DNA of 64,000 bases from Luteibacter sp. OK325 (GTDB lineage Bacteria > Pseudomonadota > Gammaproteobacteria > Xanthomonadales > Rhodanobacteraceae). The DNA lies in contig NZ_QAOX01000003.1 in assembly GCF_003050935.1 (NCBI RefSeq), positions 372,001 to 436,000 of the forward strand, read 5' to 3'. This document shows positions 61,338-64,000 of the stretch, one piece after another. The position numbers and the translations under genes were made by a program. Under the pieces are notes generated by a model. It had not been told where the DNA came from. It was given only the letters and a program-made list of their open reading frames with translations, and searched no databases. Each line of letters starts with the position of its first letter. Positions within the stretch are counted from its first letter, which is position 1.

Positions 61338-62168
61338 ATGCGCGCTCATGTCACAGGCATCATCGCCCTCTCTATGGCGCTCACCCTGTCCGCTTGCGGC
61401 AATGTCAGTCACGACGTGGCGAAGGATGGCCACAACGCTGGTGAACTGGTGTGGCCAGCACCGGATAACGCCACCCCGATGCACAGGGGAGGTACGTTCC
61501 CGAACCTGGCCAATCTTCGACAGGTACGAGCGGGACTGAATAAACAACAACTTTCCGACTTGATCGGCTATCCGCATTTCTCCGAAGGCGTATGGGGCGT
61601 GCGCGAGTGGAACTACGTGTTCAACTTTCGCAAACCCAACAGCGATGAGCTGACCACATGTCAGTACAAAGTGCTGTTCGATGACAAGAAGCTCACGCAA
61701 AGTTTCTACTGGCAACCGGAGAGCTGCGCTTCGTACCTGGGTGACGGAGTCCCAGCCGAGGCAATCAAGGCACCCGCGCAACCGACGGTGACCCACTACG
61801 ATCTTTCCGCAGACACCCTGTTCCCTTTCGACAAGGCCGATATCCTGCCGCAAGGCCGCCAGCCACTGGACAAGATCGCAGACGAACTGAAACGGCGTGA
61901 TGGAACCATCGAGGCCGTGCAGGTGACCGGCTACACCGATCGACTGGGCAGCGATGATTACAATCGTTCGCTGTCGCAACGGCGCGCGGAGGCGGTGAGC
62001 GACTACCTGGCCGATCACGGCGTGACACGTGAGCGCATTCACGCAGAAGGCCGCGGTAAGAGCCAGCCCGGCACACAGTGCGAACAGCACCAGCATAACG
62101 ATCTGATCGGCTGCCTGGCGCCAGATCGTCGGGTTAGCGTGGAGATCAAGGCAAAATCGTTGCAGTGA
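61338..62168 (+). CDS. TpgA-like lipoprotein (BamE/SmpA domain plus OmpA peptidoglycan-binding domain)
   Basis: 276 aa, ATG with AAGGAG eight bases upstream. Lipobox LTLSAC. Residues ~45-130 resemble the SmpA/OmlA (BamE) fold (LRQVRAGLNKQQLSDLIGYP, VWGVREWNYVFNF); residues ~155-270 are an OmpA-like domain (DTLFPFDKADILPQGRQPLD, VTGYTDRLGSDDYNRSLSQR). This pairing equals TpgA of Acinetobacter, which holds a trimeric autotransporter to peptidoglycan. It is 41 bp after the autotransporter stop. Confidence 0.85.
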   Translation: MRAHVTGIIALSMALTLSACGNVSHDVAKDGHNAGELVWPAPDNATPMHRGGTFPNLANLRQVRAGLNKQQLSDLIGYPHFSEGVWGVREWNYVFNFRKPNSDELTTCQYKVLFDDKKLTQSFYWQPESCASYLGDGVPAEAIKAPAQPTVTHYDLSADTLFPFDKADILPQGRQPLDKIADELKRRDGTIEAVQVTGYTDRLGSDDYNRSLSQRRAEAVSDYLADHGVTRERIHAEGRGKSQPGTQCEQHQHNDLIGCLAPDRRVSVEIKAKSLQ

Positions 62169-62284
62169 TTCCCCGTGGTCACGGCGTGAGATCGTGGCGA
62201 AGGCTCAAACCTTCGCCGTTATCGGCCGTTCGTTTGCAAAGTAACCGCTATACGTCGCATCCGCCGTCACACTCGGCGTTTGCG

Positions 62285-62929
62285 TCAAGAGACCCAGTTC
62301 CTACGGCTCGAAACGATATGCCAGCCCCAATGGTCGTGAGACATAACCGCCGTAACCGAAGTTCCGCAAACCACGCCGCAGTAGTATCCATACGTGACGT
62401 CATAATTCCCGTCTGGTCGCTTTAGCGGAATGCCGATGCCAATGTGATAGTCCCCCTGCGTCGCACCGTTTCCCGCGGTGACGCCTGGCGCAGCACTCGC
62501 CGGAAGGATCTTGATTCCCGGGATCTGTGCCTTGGCGATTGCGGTTGCCGGGAGATCGACAGGTTTGTCAGCACCCGTGCTGACGCTGACGTACCAGGTG
62601 CTGCCGTAGCCCGCAGGAGGCGTCGTGCTTGGAGAAATCTTAAGCAGGACCGTGAGCCAGAGGTCTTCAAGATCCGGTGGCGGATGCAGCTTTGCTTCTT
62701 CGCTCGTCTTGGCGGCGAGCTCATTGGCCGCTTCGTAGGGCATGGGGGCGATAACCAGATCGGTCACCCCTGGCACCTGGCGGGCTACGCGACTACTAAG
62801 GTCGATGGCCTGCATCTGAGAAAGGATGGGGGAGTCGTTGGCAAGGGCGGGAGCGGCGATGAAGACCGCGAGGGCCAGCGCCGGCCAACGGGCATGGAGG
62901 CCAGAGGTGCGAGCGATCGGGTGGCTCAT
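62285..62929 (-). CDS. Exported hypothetical protein
   Basis: 214 aa with a signal peptide (WPALALAVFIAAPALAND). The mature part shows LVIAPMPYEAANELAAKTSE and, near the end, YDVTYGYYCGVVCGTSVTAV with two cysteines that may form a disulfide, and DHWGWHIVSS. I do not recognise the family. Convergent with the TpgA-like gene and on its own transcript. Confidence 0.6.
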   Translation of the reverse strand: MSHPIARTSGLHARWPALALAVFIAAPALANDSPILSQMQAIDLSSRVARQVPGVTDLVIAPMPYEAANELAAKTSEEAKLHPPPDLEDLWLTVLLKISPSTTPPAGYGSTWYVSVSTGADKPVDLPATAIAKAQIPGIKILPASAAPGVTAGNGATQGDYHIGIGIPLKRPDGNYDVTYGYYCGVVCGTSVTAVMSHDHWGWHIVSSRRNWVS

Positions 62930-63074
62930 GGACTTCCCCTATGGCCACCTTTCCGGGGGCTCGAGGCTGAGCATACGCGACTTGCTAAAGATTATTGGTG
63001 CTGCGCCGAAATGCGTAACGGAGGACCACCGCGAGTGATTCAATACCCGTGTACAAGAAGCCAAAGGAGCGGGA

Positions 63075-63734
63075 ATGCCAAGCCACGTATCGTTGCGCGA
63101 GCTTCAAGAGAGACTTTCTGCCTCTCGCGAAAGGGTGTTCCATGATCAAGGGATGTCGCCGAAGCGCCGTGTACTACTCATCATTATGGCGGTCTCTTAC
63201 GTCGCAACCACCGTAGCCAGCTTCACATTCCGGCAAGATCTTCGCTGGATTGGCCTGGTTACGCTCGCCATCGAGTTCCTCGCCGGTGCGGCCTTCTACC
63301 GAGACATGCGTCGAACAAGAGCGGGAGATGACAAAGAGTGGTTGATGGAGTACGACAGGCTTGCCACCGAGGATGGCGAGACAGTTAGTTGGGTCGCCAC
63401 TTTTGAAAGAGCCAGCATTCTGCGATCAATTCAAACGTTGAAAGAGCGAGCGCTTACCGAAGAGATGGCCTTCGGCATGGTCTTCGGACCTGCAGCGGGT
63501 CTCGGATTGATTGCAGGACTGGGCATCCTCTACACCCAGGCAGATGCCATCCTATCGAGCCACCTTTCGATGCTTAGCATCGCCTTGCGGGCGTTCATTG
63601 CGACGCTCATAGCGGCGATGTACGTAACGGGCTGGAGGGTTTCCTTTCAGCGCACACGGCGTGATCGGATGAAGCTGATCCTGGAGTTTGGGCTCGAACA
63701 GCTCGGGCCCGATCTGGCCTCGAGCACGTCCTGA
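63075..63734 (+). CDS. Membrane protein of unknown function
   Basis: 219 aa, start with AAAGGAG upstream. Four hydrophobic segments: about residues 33-50 and 57-76, then after a charged cytosolic stretch (WLMEYDRLATEDGETVSWV) residues ~135-155 and 165-185. The ends are charged. No recognised domain or motif. Confidence 0.6.
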   Translation: MPSHVSLRELQERLSASRERVFHDQGMSPKRRVLLIIMAVSYVATTVASFTFRQDLRWIGLVTLAIEFLAGAAFYRDMRRTRAGDDKEWLMEYDRLATEDGETVSWVATFERASILRSIQTLKERALTEEMAFGMVFGPAAGLGLIAGLGILYTQADAILSSHLSMLSIALRAFIATLIAAMYVTGWRVSFQRTRRDRMKLILEFGLEQLGPDLASSTS

Positions 63735-63759
63735 TCACCTAAAACTCGGCGCACGCGTG

Positions 63760-64000
63760 TCACCGCGTTAGTCCCGCCACCTTGTCGCGAGTGCCTAACC
63801 GTGTCAAACGACGCTCCAGCTCCGTGGCGCGAAGGCCACGATGAATGACATCGCAGGTGTCGGACACCATGCGGCCTCGCGAACCTTCAGTGAATCCCCA
63901 GCCACATAGCAGATCCATCTCCCTGAGCCATTGGCGCTGCTCCTTTCGGAGCGCCTGCTTATCGTGTTCGCCGAGTGCGCTCACCAGCTTCGAATAAGCC
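63760..64000 (-). CDS. LprI/DUF1311-like protein, C-terminal part (runs off the right edge)
   Basis: The frame is open to the window edge. It reads AYSKLVSALGEHDKQALRKE then QRQWLREMDLLCG, the typical second half of a DUF1311/LprI domain (LP-x-x-QAALRxAQRAWLxxRD-x-xC). A second cysteine follows (VSDTCDVIHRG). The signal peptide must lie outside. Third such protein in the window. Confidence 0.68.
   Translation of the reverse strand, partial: AYSKLVSALGEHDKQALRKEQRQWLREMDLLCGWGFTEGSRGRMVSDTCDVIHRGLRATELERRLTRLGTRDKVAGLTR

Noticed and set aside
1-64000. tRNA, rRNA, integrase, transposase or prophage genes marking a genomic island
   Set aside because: None seen on either strand; the accessory character rests on RHS, effector and repeat content only.

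Overview
The window looks like chromosome of a high-GC gammaproteobacterium of the Xanthomonadales, most plausibly Rhodanobacteraceae (Luteibacter/Dyella-like). Reasons seen in the sequence: strong G/C third-position bias; many dispersed palindromic repeats built on GTGGGAGCCGATTCATCGGC; a secreted effector with the C-terminal tag of Xanthomonadales killing type IV secretion systems; and several LprI/DUF1311 proteins. The genus is inference. No rRNA, tRNA, CRISPR array, integrase or transposase was found.

Region 1 (1-6.6 kb, minus strand): 5' part of a glutaminyl-peptide cyclotransferase, a chain of small overlapping ORFs, and an RHS polymorphic toxin ending in a toxin-44-like domain; a small lipoprotein behind it is the best immunity candidate. 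Region 2 (6.9-20.2 kb): metabolic and envelope genes separated by repeat clusters: M1 aminopeptidase, Sel1-repeat protein, zinc-type oxidoreductase, orphan response regulator, TPR lipoprotein, LysR-SnoaL pair divergent from an aldo/keto reductase, a degenerate M61-like protein, a CycA permease and a PH-like membrane protein. Region 3 (20.2-28.7 kb): LprI-domain protein, two tandem Mrr-like nucleases (the second with its tail frameshifted at a repeat element), a stand-alone HipA-family kinase (YjjJ type), a three-gene cassette of unknown function (small peptide, HEAT-repeat protein, cupin-like protein with a possible 3-His site) and a Rieske/FAD oxidoreductase.

Region 4 (28.9-39.4 kb): a type IV secretion effector with peptidoglycan-binding domain next to a lysozyme-inhibitor-like immunity candidate, a divergent MocR regulator and EamA exporter, a retropepsin-like protease, an antitoxin remnant, an M61 peptidase, and an arsR / arsH-arsC locus with no arsenite pump. 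Region 5 (39.5-46.7 kb, minus strand): a second RHS locus split into a long RHS body ending in five fibronectin-III modules and a short secreted RHS-core/toxin protein, followed by an AT-rich immunity candidate; a diverged copy of the FN3 tail lies beyond the immunity gene, so the toxin-immunity cassette sits between two copies of the same sequence.

Region 6 (47-53.5 kb): a Cus-type copper/silver RND efflux operon (small His/Met/Cys-rich protein, TolC-like channel, adaptor, pump, CusF). Region 7 (53.6-64 kb): DUF421 protein, GH18-fold protein with a perfect 22-bp palindrome upstream, a frameshifted AraC regulator, a YadA-like trimeric autotransporter with a TpgA-like BamE/OmpA anchor protein, two proteins of unknown function and the 3' part of another LprI-like gene.

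The main theme is interbacterial competition and envelope biology (two RHS toxins, one type IV effector, several inhibitor/immunity-like proteins), together with metal resistance and adhesion.
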